In this document: in pieces, positions 41,628-53,330 of the stretch
How the letters are laid out: each line of letters begins with the position of its first letter
How positions within the stretch are numbered: the stretch's first letter is position 1
Assembly: GCA_025766275.1 (NCBI GenBank)
Contig: JAFKAC010000096.1
Span: forward strand, 124,001 to 188,000
Direction: 5' to 3'
DNA from: Lactarius indigo
Lineage: Eukaryota > Basidiomycota > Agaricomycetes > Russulales > Russulaceae
DNA: 64,000 nt
Program-made: the position numbers and the translations under genes
Notes under the pieces: model-generated
Seen by the model: the letters and a program-made list of their open reading frames with translations, nothing else
The model's database searches: none
Told to the model about the DNA's origin: nothing

Positions 41628-44600
41628 GTGAGACTAAGGCGACCTATCGTTGCACATGATACCCTGAAAATGGGACGTATTCCCTATCTATTTAGGTTTG
41701 CAGGATTCAGAAAATCTCTCGACCGAATGGGATAGGTGTGGATATCGGATACGTGTAGTGGTTTGTTCTAATGTATCCTGCACATATACTATATATTTTA
41801 TGAATTCAAGTTCGAGAGCGCGAACAATCTCTCTTTCTCGTCCCTGAGGTCATAACAACTTTTGGACTTGGTGATCCGTTTGCAGTGATTCGTACCACAT
41901 GCCGCTCAACCTCTCCCCCAACAAGTTGAAGAGGGTTTCCCCTTTACCTTAATGTAAGGTGTAAGGGACCCTCCCAAGCTACGCGAGCACAAACCATCAC
42001 CGCTGCCTCACAATTGGAATTTCGCGTTGACGAGCCAATTCACTACTCCATTCGAAATGTGGGTAAATATACTTAGATACGAATATGCAGCAATCACGAC
42101 CTCGTTCCCGTACATCTGTTCATCTGTCTCTGCGCCGTCGTCCAGCGAGTCCACCAATTACCTCTGACGGTTGTTAAATCAGTCACGCGAAATCATATTG
42201 GACCAACTAACTTACATACGGCGTGTGACGCTGGAAAGACCGAGAGTTCAATCCGAGGCGCTCAGCAATACGAGCAGGATCGAGCCTTTCTATTGGCCAA
42301 AGGCGTACAATCCGCAGCCCAACCCTAGACGTCATATCGGGGGTAAATGGAAGGAATCGCTGTTTGGTCGCGTAGTGGTACGTACCATATAATGGCATGT
42401 ATAGACTTGTCACACCTGCAAGTGCCCGAAGATTTGCTTGCGTTTGCCCCAAGCTCGGTCATTGGTCCGGTCGCATTATGCGCACATGTGCGTATGAGGC
42501 CACATCCAGTCGGACACCGCAGCTTAAATGGATGGATGTGCCAATATGTCGTTCTTGGGTGGGTCTCCGTGTATGCGTATGAGATGACAGACAGAGCATA
42601 TTCCGTAGAATAGACCAGATTACTAGGAAGAATGATGCGAGAAAGAGAGAAAGAAGAATGAGAGAACTTCCAAGGCAACAGCTGCGGGATGGAGTGTAAC
42701 GACTAGCGTTAGGACTTGGTGGAGAGAGGAGCAGGAGCCAACAAAGACAGAAGGATGAGACCAAAATTTGAAGGCGGCAATCCTAGGACCGATTGATAAG
42801 AATCTTTCGAAAAAAAAGCTCAAGTGTCCTTGATTGGCACTGATTAGCGTGGATCACACAGAGATGAACGAACGAAACAGCACGGCACCAGTGCCAGAGA
42901 AAGTGCCAGAGAAGTGGTGGATTGTATCTGGGGAGAAGCCATAGCCTGGTTCCGGAACGGCACGTATAAGTGGAATGGGAGAGGAGATGGGGAGATATGG
43001 GAGGAGTAGGCGTGGCATAAGTAGGCGAAGGAAAGAAAGTGCGAGGCTATCAGAATGGGCACCGAACGCGACGATTATAGTAAGGATGTGGGCGTGAGCC
43101 TAGTGAAACGGGAAAAAATAATTTATCGACGAGAAACAAGGGAGCCGTAAGTGGGAAGTAGAAGATTAGGAAAAAGAAACACATATGAAACTAGGATCGT
43201 GCCGATCCACGCCCCGAAAAAAGAGTGGCTAGGTGCATGGCGTTGTGCGCCGGGTAAAGCCTACCCGAAGCAGCGCAACGAGGAAAAGTCTCAACACGTG
43301 GGACAGACAGTGAGGGTGATGCAGACAGGATCACCTCAACAATCGAACCACCTGGTAGCGAGGGTGAAGGGCGGGGACGAGAATATTATCAGAACGCGAG
43401 AGCCTGGGTATGAGCCTGAGGAAGCGATGGATTAAAAGATACGCACAAGATTGACACAGGGGGATGGCGAGAACAGTTATGACAGGAGGTGTGGATTGCG
43501 TGACACCTTGAGCCGAGGGGAGGGGAACCCGAGGTGAGATACTGGGATTCTGAAACAAGCCCCAATAGAGACCGACGGCGAATTGCAGACGTCCCGCGTG
43601 AGATATCCCCCAACTCGCCGCGTCGAGGGATGCTAGCGGGTCAGCGCAGCACCACATCCAGGTGCGTTTAATCAACTCGGCATCTCCTGTCCTTCGCGCG
43701 CACACTTGCACCAAGCGATATGCATTTGACGAGAACCTGCGGCAATACCACCTCTCCCCTTCCCCTTGCACCATAGGAGTCGAGCCGATGGGGACATCGT
43801 TCACCGGATGGAGAGGCGCCGGACGAAGTGCAGGTGAGGTGTAGATCTTGCGGGTACTGAATGGTGAATGTCTTCAGACAGACAACTTTAGAGTCTACGC
43901 GACATGTGTCATTGCAGATAAACCTGGAAGGAGAAACCGAAACCGATCAGGCCTCGATCCGGAGACGACTGGAGAAAGAGGCTAAGTCGGACGACGATGA
44001 TTGGGCCCATTGATGGCAGTCCTGCGAATTTAGTGATGGGGGTATCATTGACCAAACCTGGCCCGCCCTGGGACCAAGGGAGAAGGCGTAGGCAACGCAC
44101 AGATACATTCGGCAAGAACGAAGCGGGTTGTGCACACGGAGAAACATGGAACGGGGACAAGAACAGAACGAGAAGGCGGGGTGACAAAATAACCGGGAAG
44201 ATGAAGGGAGTCGCGAGTGAGGCCTGCCTAGTGAGGGCGAAGGCCAAAGTGATTAAATCGTTCGAGGATCAGGGCGGGAGGCCAAGACGAACACACTACA
44301 AAAGAAAAGAAAAAGGAAGATACACGAGAATACAACGTGTCTTCGGCGCCCGATCGAAGTGCGACGTGATGATGGTGTGGTGATTGCGACCGCCCAGTGG
44401 AGTGGGCCATATTAACAAAAAGATAGATGATGGTGCAATAATGGCCCGAGTAAAGGCGGACATTAAAGGGGCATATATTCAAGAAGGACATACTAGTCAC
44501 GAGTGTAAATACCGTACCCTGCGGCGTGGCATGTTTGAGACGTAGGCCAGGTGCCAGCGCACGGCAAGAAGCGAGGCTGTGCCACCGAGCTATCGCGGCC

Positions 44601-45324
44601 GTAGGATCACGACACGAAGCTATGAAAATATTGAGAGCGATGCCGAATCAATAATCGATTGCCGGTCGTGGGGTGGTGGTAGTGGGCCGAGGGCCCATAT
44701 CCCCCTTCACAGACCTCACACTGGCAGGCCAGTACCGGGCTTACGAATCGCCTTGCCAATCATGTGATCAACTACGAATCGACGGACTTCCCAATGGGGA
44801 TCAACACTCGCCGATTGCGACGTGATGGCAGTGGATGATGTGGATCCCCGCAGGGTTGCGCCTCGCAGATCCCACAGACCTCACCAATCGCCTTTTTAAT
44901 CACGTAATCAATTACCCACAGCTTGACTGTAAAGTTACTTCCGAAGTTTTCGCAGAGACTTACTACAATACCGTCATAGATCGTCGAGTGGGCAATTGCA
45001 TTACGACCAGAGAAAGGGAGTGAGGGAGTTGGATATACTAGTAATCAGATGCGCCCTTGTCCTGATCTTGATGTCATCATGTGGCGAAGGTGTGGCAAAA
45101 TTCGAAAGCTCTTAACGAAGACACTGAAGTGTGGCATTGTCGACTGGATGGGGTACGGGCCCCGGGCATATGAACCGTGCTCACTAGCAGGCTGTGGACT
45201 GACATTTCTGTTTTTTATAGCTTTGCTTTATATTGAAACCACTTCATGCATAGTATGCGGATCTACTTTTGTCCGCCCTGTCTGAATCCTCATATCGTCG
45301 CGCCGGTCCTGTTTCCCCCTCAAC
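41628..45324. repeat. Array downstream block and spacer, no convincing gene
   Basis: 41640-43600 corresponds to 1740-3550 and 47000-48600; 43930-45250 corresponds to 30090-31440. Many small ORFs on both strands are not shared between copies in the same frame. I see no RNA genes. Confidence 0.6.
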
Positions 45325-46993
45325 ATGACCGCCTGGGAAAGTCCTGCTGTTGTCACTGCAGAATACTGTGAGTCGGTCGTGCTTCCCACATTTCCAAATA
45401 TTCACGTTCGCCTTACAGTCGCCCTCTTCAAGCTTTACCACGCAGTATGTGGAGTTCTCATGTGAGCGCTGTCGTTCTCGGCCTCGTCCAACTAAAATTA
45501 CTAAATATCTTCTCATACAAGCTGGGAGTTCGTCGTGAGCCTCGGATTCGAATATTCTGTCTTCACTGGCAAGCGGAAGTTTCGCTCATCATTTTTGGTA
45601 CGTTGCGTGTAGCCCAGGCAGGAATGCGAGATGATCAACTCAAGCTGTACATATAGCTTTATTTGGGGGCCCGGTGGTGCGCTCTTGTCGGCGTCATTAC
45701 TATACTCGTGGGACTCGACCCGGTTCACCGGGTCAACTGCCAGGTACCTTGGCGTCTCGTCGTATTGAGTCAGATCACGAGACTGAAATTCTACCCAGGC
45801 CATAGCCATCTTTGTCTTCGTGAGATTATACGCCACTTTCTCGACTGCATGCTAATATTGGGGCCATGTACTAGTTGTTTTCATGTCTCTCGCTATCTTG
45901 TGCCGAGGGCATGGTCGTGCTGCGCATGTAGAAACCCAATTTTCTAACTCCTCTCTGCACCTCACTGATACAGCACTCTCAGTGCAGCAATATGGGGGCT
46001 GAACAAGATCGCTATACTAACCGCTGCCGCTGTATGGCTCGCTGATGCTGGTGCCCTGATTCATGGTACGTTCATTTCTTCATTTGGCCTTCCACATATT
46101 TCAAACATGTGACCGGGATCACGCGATCAGTCGTAGTTATTGTTCGTGGAAATTGGAGCGAAAACTCGATCGGAGCAGTTTGCGAAGTCACAAATTCATC
46201 TGAAACCAGAACCAAATTTCTTGTCTCGTTCGTCACTGACTTGGTGCTTCTTGCACTCATGCTCACGGGGCTCTTGCGCTGGGAAAATGCCCGTCAGAAA
46301 GGCGGCATCTGGTGGCTCCTGTATACCCAGGTCAGCATTTTCTCATCTCGGACTCCACAGCACGCACCGCGATGATGTTCTAGACTGACCATGACGGCAG
46401 GGCTTGGCGTGGATAATAATTGTCGCTGTAGCCGAGGCACCCATCGTAGTACGTTTTCCAAAAATGGATATGACCCAGATGACTGATACGAGCTCACCAG
46501 GTTTTCATTCTGTTGAACCTGAATAGTGTGTAATTCATTTCTTTTAGACGAGGAGATCACGTATTCACCGAAAGATTATTTTCATAGATCCTATGAACCT
46601 TGTATGTGATGAACGAGAGATTTCGAATAAGGGACTGACTGACCCGATATCGTAGATGTTTCAACTCCCTAAAAGTTGGTGTCTCGTCCCGAGACAATCA
46701 TGCGAATTCACTGATTGTTTTCCCATTCTTCAGCGATAATTATGACCATAGGTGCTTCACGGGTGTACCGTGGACTGTCGGACTATGTCCACAAAGAATC
46801 AGACGTACATATGAGTAGAGGATTTCCAGTGAGACAGTCAACAATTGGCACCTTTGTACCACGGCCAGGCCGAGTTTCCCTCGCAGTGGGGACAAGCGGT
46901 ACGCTGGGCGGGCATATGTTCGAAATGGATTTTTTGGCACCGCCAAGACACCAGGAGAAATTGACGAATGGTTGGGAAACTCGAGTAGCGTAG
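45325..46993 (+). CDS. Multipass membrane protein, copy 3 (12 exons, intact)
   Basis: The layout is the same as copy 1, from ATG 45325 (MTAWESPAVVTAEYC) to the TAG at 46991-46993. Recognisable exons encode WEFVVSLGFEYSVFTGKRKF, LVGLDPVHRVNCQ, AIAIFVF, GMVVLRI, AIWGLNKIAIL, WSENSIGAVCEVTNSSETRTK, GLAWIIIVAVAEAPIV and GASRVYRGLSDYVHKESDVHM. All splice sites are GT-AG. Exon 9 ends in A instead of G, changing the conserved Asn-Asp-Pro to Asn-Asn-Pro. No stop or frameshift is visible. Function unknown. Confidence 0.72.
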
Positions 46994-48017
46994 GCGGGCC
47001 TAAGGCGACCTATCGTTGCACATGATACCCTGAAAATGTGACGCATTCCCTTTCTATTTAGGTTTGTAGGAATTGGAAAAGCTCTCGAGAAAATGGGATG
47101 GGTGTCGATACCAGATGCGTGTGGTGTTTTTGTTTTAATATATCCTGCACATGTACTATATATTTTATGCGTTCAAGTTCAAGAGCACGCTCTTTCTCGT
47201 CCCTGAGGTCACAACAAGTTTTGAACTTGGTGGTCCGTTTGCAGTGATTCTCACCACATACCACCCAACCTCGCGTCCAAAAACTCGAGGCGGATTTCCC
47301 CTTACATTAATGTAAGGGACCCTTCCAAGCTACGCGAGCGTTAACCATCACCGCTGCCTCAATTGGAATTTCGGGTTAACTAGTCAATTCACTACTCCAT
47401 TCGAAATGTGGGTAAATATGCTTAGACACAAATATGTAGTAATCACGACCTCGTTCGCGCGTCAATCTAAGCCCTCAGTAAATCGCTTCATCTGTGTCTG
47501 CGCCGTCGCCCAGCGAGTCCACCACTTACCTTTGGCGGTTGTTAAATGAGTCATGCGAAATCATGTTGGACCGGTATGGCACTGAAAAGACTAGGACAGT
47601 TCAATCCGAGGCGCCCCGCGATATGAGCAGGACCGAACCTTCTATCGGCCAAAGGCGTACGATGCGCAGCCCAACCCTAGACGCCATATCGGGGATGGCG
47701 TGTAAATGGAAAAAATCGGTGTTTGGTCCCGTAGTGGTACGTAGCATATAATGCTATAGACTTGTCACACCTGCAAGCGTCCGAAGGTTTGCTTTTGAGA
47801 GTTGTTGGTGCGTGCGCCCCAAGCTCCACCGTTGGGTTGGCCCGGTCGCGTTACGTGCACACGTGCGTATAAGGAGGCCACATCCAGTAGGACGGCGCAA
47901 CTTAAGTGGACGGATGTGCCGATATGTTGTTCTTGGGTGGGTCTCCGTGTATGCGTATGAGATGACAGGCAGAGCAGATTCCGTAGAAGAGACCAGATTA
48001 TTGGGAAGAACGATGCA

Positions 48018-48048
<31 letters not shown>

Positions 48049-49802
48049 GGAAAACGAGAAAAGCTGCCAAGGCAACAGTCGCGGGATGGAGTGTAATGAC
48101 TAGCGTTAGAACTTGGGGGCGAGAGGAGCAGGAGCCAACAAAGACAGCTGGACGAGATCAAAATTTGGCGGCGATGCTAGGGCCGATTGATAAGAGTCTT
48201 GCGAAGGAAGCTCAAGTGTCCTTGGTTGGCACTGAATAGCGTGGATCACATCGAGATGAACGAACGAACGAAATAGCACGACACCAGTGCCAGAGAAAGT
48301 GCCAGAGAAGTAGTGGATTGTATCTAGGGGAGAAGCCATCGCCTGGTTCCGGAACGGCAAATAGAATTGGAGAGGAGACGGGGAGAGATGGAGAGGAGAA
48401 GGCGTGGCATAAGTAGGTGAAGGAAAGAAAGTGCGTTGCTATCGGAATGGGCACCGAACGCGACGATTCTAGTGAGGATGCAGGCCTAGTGAAACGGAAA
48501 AAATAGTATATGGGCGAGAAACAAGGGAGCCGTAAGTGGAGAGTAGAAGATCAGGAAATAGAAACACACATGAAACTAGGATCGTGCCACACGCTCCGGA
48601 AAAAGAGTGGCTAGGTGCCTGTGACCAAAACGACATGGAGGAGGAAAGAAGTAGGAGTGGTAAGGGCTAACAAAATGGAACGTGATGAGAATGGAACGGG
48701 GACGGGAACGGAACGCGAAGGCGGGGTGACAAAATAACCGGGAAGATGGAGGGAGTCGCGAGTGAGGCCTAGTGAGGGCGAAGGCCAGAGTGATTGAGTC
48801 GTTCGGGGATCAGGGCGGGAGGCAAGGACGAACACACTACAAAAGAAAAGAAAAAGGAAGATACACGAGAATACGACGTGGCTTCAGCGCCCGATCGAAG
48901 TGCGACGTGATGATGGTGTGGTGATTGCGACCGCCCAGTGGAGTGGGCTATATTAACAAAAAGATAGATGATGATGCGATGATCGCCCGAATAAAGGCGG
49001 ACATGAAAGGGGCATATATGCAGGACGGACATACTAGTCACGAGTGTAAGTACCGTATCCTGCGGCGTGGCATGTTTGAGACGTAGGCCAGGTGCCAGTG
49101 CAGGGCAAGAAACGAGGCTGTGCCACCAAGCTATTGCGGCCGTAGGATCACGACATGGAGCTATGAAAATATTGAGAGCGATGCCGGATCAATAATCGAT
49201 TGCCGATTGTGAGGTGGTAGTAGTAGTCGGCCAGTCCCCGCGGGGTTCTGCCTCACAGGCGTCACAGGCCTCACCAATCGCCTTCCCAATCACGTAATCA
49301 ATTACCTTGTTACTTCCGAGCTTTTCACAAAGCTTACTACAATACCGTCATGGACGGTCAAGTCGGCAGTTGAGAGAAAGAGGTTGAGGCTTTGGTTGAA
49401 GGACTCATCGAGTACTCATCCATTGCGTGATTCTTGGTCCGCGGCCGAGTAACTCTAGTGAGGTTATGGATCAAATATTACGGTATGTAAGATACTCGTA
49501 ATCAGATGCACCTCTTTCCTGATCTTGATGCCATCTTGTGGCGAAGGCTTGGGCGAAAGTGTAGAAGAATTCAGAAGCTCTTAACGAAGAGCCTCAAGGC
49601 ATTGAAGTCCAGCAATGGCAACTAAATGGAAGTAGACCGAGCTGCGACTCGGAGCCTGTGCACCCTGCTGAGCGCTGACATTTCTATTGTTTTATAGGTT
49701 TGCTTTATATATATTGAAACCACTTCATGCGTGCCCGGGTCTACTTTTGTCCGCCCTGTCTAAACCCTCATATCGTCGCTCCGGTCCTGTTTCCCCCTCA
49801 AC
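46994..49802. repeat. Array downstream block and spacer, no convincing gene
   Basis: This is the third copy of the downstream block (47000-48600) plus spacer (48660-49740). It has shorter intervening sequence than the second copy. The only distinctive item is a (GA) microsatellite at about 48018-48045. Confidence 0.6.
48018..48045. repeat. GA dinucleotide microsatellite
   Basis: About 13 GA units. It is absent or much shorter at the equivalent place in the other blocks (near 42632 and 2720), so it has expanded in this copy. Confidence 0.9.
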
Positions 49803-51502
49803 ATGACTGACTGGAAAAGTCCCGCTGTTGTCACTGCGGAATATTGTGTGTCACTTGTGTTTCCAACATTTTTAACTATTTACATTGACATTACAGTCGC
49901 GCTCCTCAAGCTTTACCACGCCATATGGGGTGTTCTCATGTTCGCTCTGTCATTCTCAGCCTCGTAAAGTCAATGATTAAATTTCTTACACAAGCTGGGA
50001 GTTCGTCGTGAACATCGGATTCGAATACTCTGTCTTCACCGGGAAGCGAAAGTTTCGCTCATCATTTTTGGTACGTTGCGCGCAGCATCCCAGACAGAAA
50101 TGCGAGATGATGAACTTAAGCTGGTACATACAGCTTTATTTGGGGATCCGGTGGTGCCCTTTGTTCTGCGTCATTACTATACTCGTAGGACTCGACCCAG
50201 TAAAGCGGATCAACTGCGAGGTATCTTGGACTTTCACCCTATTGAGTCAGATTACGAGCCTGAAATTCTACCCAGGCTGTTGTCATCCTTGTCTTCGTGA
50301 GATTATAGGCCATTTCCTTGATTATATGCTAACATTGGGGCCACGTACTAGTTGTTTTCATACCTTTCTATAGCTTGTGCCGAGGCCATGATCGTGCTGC
50401 GCATGTGAGTAGAGACCTCGGCGGTAGAGACTCTATTTTCTAATTCCTCTCTGCACATCACTGATACGACACTCTCAGTGCAGCAATATGGGGGCAAAAC
50501 AAGATCGCTGTATCAATCGCTGCCGCTGCCTGGCTCGCCGATGCTGGTACCCTCATCCGTAGTATGTTCATTTTCATTTCATCTTCCGGATATTTCAAGC
50601 ACGTGACCCGGGATCGCGCGATCAGGTGTAGTCCTTGTTCGTGGAACTTGGGAAGAAAGCTCGGGCGGAGCCGTTTGCAAAGTGATGAATACACTCGAAA
50701 CCAGAACGAACATTCTTGTCTCTTTAGTCACTCAATTGGTGCTTCTTGCACTCATGCTCACGGGGCTCTTGCGCTGGGACAATGCCCGCCAGAAAGGCGG
50801 GGTCTGGTGGCTCCTGTATACCCAGGTCAGTATGTTATCATCTCGGATACTGCAGCACGCACCACGATGATGTTCTAGGCTGACCATGACGACAGGGCTT
50901 GGCGTGGATGATAATTGTCGCCGCGGCCGAGGCACCCATCGTAGTACGTTTTCCAAAAATGGAAATTACCCAGGTGACTGATATGAGCTCGCCAGGTTTT
51001 CATTCTGTTGAACCTGAATGGTATGCAGTACATTTCTTTCATACGAAGAGATCATTTATTCACCAAAAGGGTGTTTTCACAGATCCCATGAACCTTGTAC
51101 GTGATGAAGTAAATATTGTGAACAAGCGACTGATGGACCCGATATCGTAGATGTTTCAACTCCCTGAAAGTCGGTGTCTCGTCCCGAGGGAATCATGCGA
51201 ATTTGCTAATTTTTTTTCCTTTTTCTTCAGTGATTACTATGACCATAGGTGCTTCAAGGGTGTACCGTGGACTGTCGGACTATGTCCACAAAGAATCCAA
51301 CGTCCACATGAGTAGAGGGTTTCCAGTGAGACAGCTACCGATTGATAGCTTTGTAGCCCGGCCAGGTCGACACTCCCTCGCACCGGTGACAAGGGGTACG
51401 CTGGACGGACATATACTCGAAATGGATATTCTGGCACTGCCAAATGATAAAATGCAGTGGGCTGGCACACCAGACGTTGTCAGAAACGACTGCATTAGAT
51501 AG
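49803..51502 (+). CDS. Multipass membrane protein, copy 4 (altered C-terminus)
   Basis: It follows the 12-exon plan from ATG 49803 (MTDWKSPAVVTAEYC). The exon 1 donor is the weaker GTTCGC instead of GTGAGT. Core motifs are present: LVGLDPVKRINCE, AVVILVF, AMIVLRI, AIWGQNKIAVSIAAAAWL, WEESSGGAVCKVMNTLETRTN, LITM-like GASRVYRGLSDYVHKESNV. The last exon diverges at 51440, where a ~380-bp insertion replaces the usual PPRHQEK tail with about 20 unrelated residues and a TAG at 51500-51502. The protein may be functional with a shorter tail, but it is the most diverged copy. Confidence 0.62.
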
Positions 51503-51822
51503 ACAGAACAAATGCACTTTCCTGGCACACTAGATGTCGTCAGAAACAACTGAAGCACCAGGTGTGCTTAAGTACACCGATAGGAGCGTAAGTACACGTG
51601 GAATAATGAGAACGGCCATCCGCCCTCCATTGGAAACGAAGCACAAATGACATCTCAATCGAGTAGAGGGCAATGGATTGTCCCTGATTATACTCGTAAA
51701 GTAAAGTTCAAATACCAAACAAAGTATCTAAGGATCGTGATACTAGACCACACCTCGGTGCGTCTTACTTCCTCTCATGCCCGAAGCCGAGGCAACTCGC
51801 GCGTGAACGCACAGCATGTCAA
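51440..51822. mobile_element. Unclassified ~380-bp insertion in copy 4, last exon
   Basis: The last exon stops matching its paralogues after GCACTGCCAA and matches again at CCAAGACACCGGGAG (51823). The repeated CCAA could be a 4-bp target duplication. Inside is a ~35-bp direct repeat (GGCACACxAGAxGTxGTCAGAAAC) at ~51460 and ~51522. It lacks terminal repeats that I can confirm. Confidence 0.5.
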
Positions 51823-51879
51823 TACCAAGACACCGGGAGTACATGACGAATGGGAGGGAAAATCGAGTTGCGTAGGTGC

Positions 51880-53330
51880 CATGCTTCATATCAGATCGAA
51901 ACTAATCGACACAAGCACGCCGTCGAGACGCTGGAACGAAGAAGAGCGTTGCTCTGGTCCGAAATGCGGGGCCTTCGTACTTCCGCAGACCAACTCCATG
52001 CAGCCGACCCAGCCTTAGCAGACAAATTCGCCGTCATCAATCGGAAGCTCGAGTCGGTGGATATGTCTGTCGCGCAGAGCGGGAACGAAGAGGTGGGCGA
52101 TAGCGAAACTAGAACTGAGGACCGCGAGGGGATGGACTTGATTGGTAACTTAGTCTTGTTACCACGCAGCGGAAACTTTTGGAAGAGCGTAACTTTCTCA
52201 TCTCTCGTATACAAACTCTTTCAGGCTTGGAGAATTTCCTGAGACCACAGTCATTTGATGCCCTTAATTCTGCTGCAGCACATGGACCCGTCATTATCAT
52301 TAACCAATCCGATTGGCGCTCGGACATCATCATTCTACACAGGGATTTACCCCCTTCCGTTATCGCCACTCAGCCCGACTTCCACGATCGCGCGAATGCA
52401 CTCAAGGACCAATTACTCCGCGTCCGAAAGGAGAACGGTCTCGATTCAGAGGACTATGGTCACAATCTAGCTTCCGTCCTCGCGGATCTATACGAGCTCG
52501 TGGGAAAACCAGTCGTCGAGAGACTCCGCCAGTTAAACGTTCCGGAGAAATCTCGTGTCTTGTGGTGTCCAACATCCGCCTTCTGTTCCCTTCCCCTCCA
52601 CGCGATGGGTCCAATTCCCTCAGACGATGGCGACGAAATTTACTTTATGGACCTGTATATCCCTTCGTAGTATACCCCGACGCTCGCTGCACTCATCGAA
52701 GCTCGCAAGTCTGGCCCACGACCTAAAACCCTTGACAAGCCTTCGCTACTTCTGGTAGCACAGCCAGAAACCCTGCCTGGCGCATGGGGTGAAATCGACG
52801 TCCTAGAAGCTGCAGGAGCGCCTGTGACAGCTCTCGTTTCTGCAACGGCGACGCCTGAGACCGTAGTGGAGGGCCTCAAGGATCACCGCTTCGCACATTT
52901 CGTGTGTCACGGCTTACTGGAGCCTGGAAAACCATTCGATGCTTCGTTCGAACTTCACGGAGACAAACTCACCCTACTCGAGATCGTCCGATCGCAACTT
53001 CCCACCGCAGAATTTGCGTTCCTTTCTGCTTGTCACACTGCCGAGCTGACCGAAGATAGCATCGCCGACGAAGGACTGCACCTTGCGGCCGCAATGCAAT
53101 TTTGTGGCTTCCGGAGCGTCATCGGGACGATGTGGGCCATGGCCGATACGGACGGCGCTGACCTATCTCAGTATTTCTACAAATCCATTTTCTCAGAAAG
53201 CCCAGGCCGGAAAGGGGTGCCATATTATGAAAGGTCTGCGAGGGCGCTTCAGTTCGCTGTGAAGAAGTTGCGGAGGAAGAGAGGGATGACGCTTGAGCGA
53301 TGGGTCAACTTTGTTCACTATGGTGCATGA
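51880..53330 (+). pseudogene. 5'-truncated CHAT protease pseudogene
   Basis: It is clearly homologous to 57000-58262 (LERRRALLWSEMRGLRTS ... HFVCHGLLEPGKPFDASFELHG ... LSACHTAELTEDSIADEG ... MWAMADTDGADLS). The His and Cys of the CHAT site are still present. Three defects are seen. The first ~580 codons are missing and the sequence starts at a fusion with the copy 4 remnant. A 2-nt surplus near 52160 shifts frame between LVLLP and KLLEER. A 3-nt insertion (TAG) at ~52668 adds a stop after DLYIPS, where the intact gene reads straight on to YTPTL. The downstream 190 codons are open to the stop at 53328-53330. Confidence 0.88.

Larger units (their letters stand above)
1..51880 (+). repeat. Tandem array of a membrane-protein gene unit, invaded by transposons
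   Basis: Four gene copies start at 55, 31506, 45325 and 49803, with recurring flanks. One downstream block recurs near 2360-3600, 42300-43600 and 47700-48600. A second block just upstream of the next gene recurs near 30090-31440, 43930-45250 and 48660-49740. Removing the inserted elements leaves units of roughly 4.5-6 kb, all in the same orientation, which implies tandem segmental duplication. The last unit is truncated by a CHAT pseudogene at about 51880. Similarity was judged by eye from shared phrases. Confidence 0.85.
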
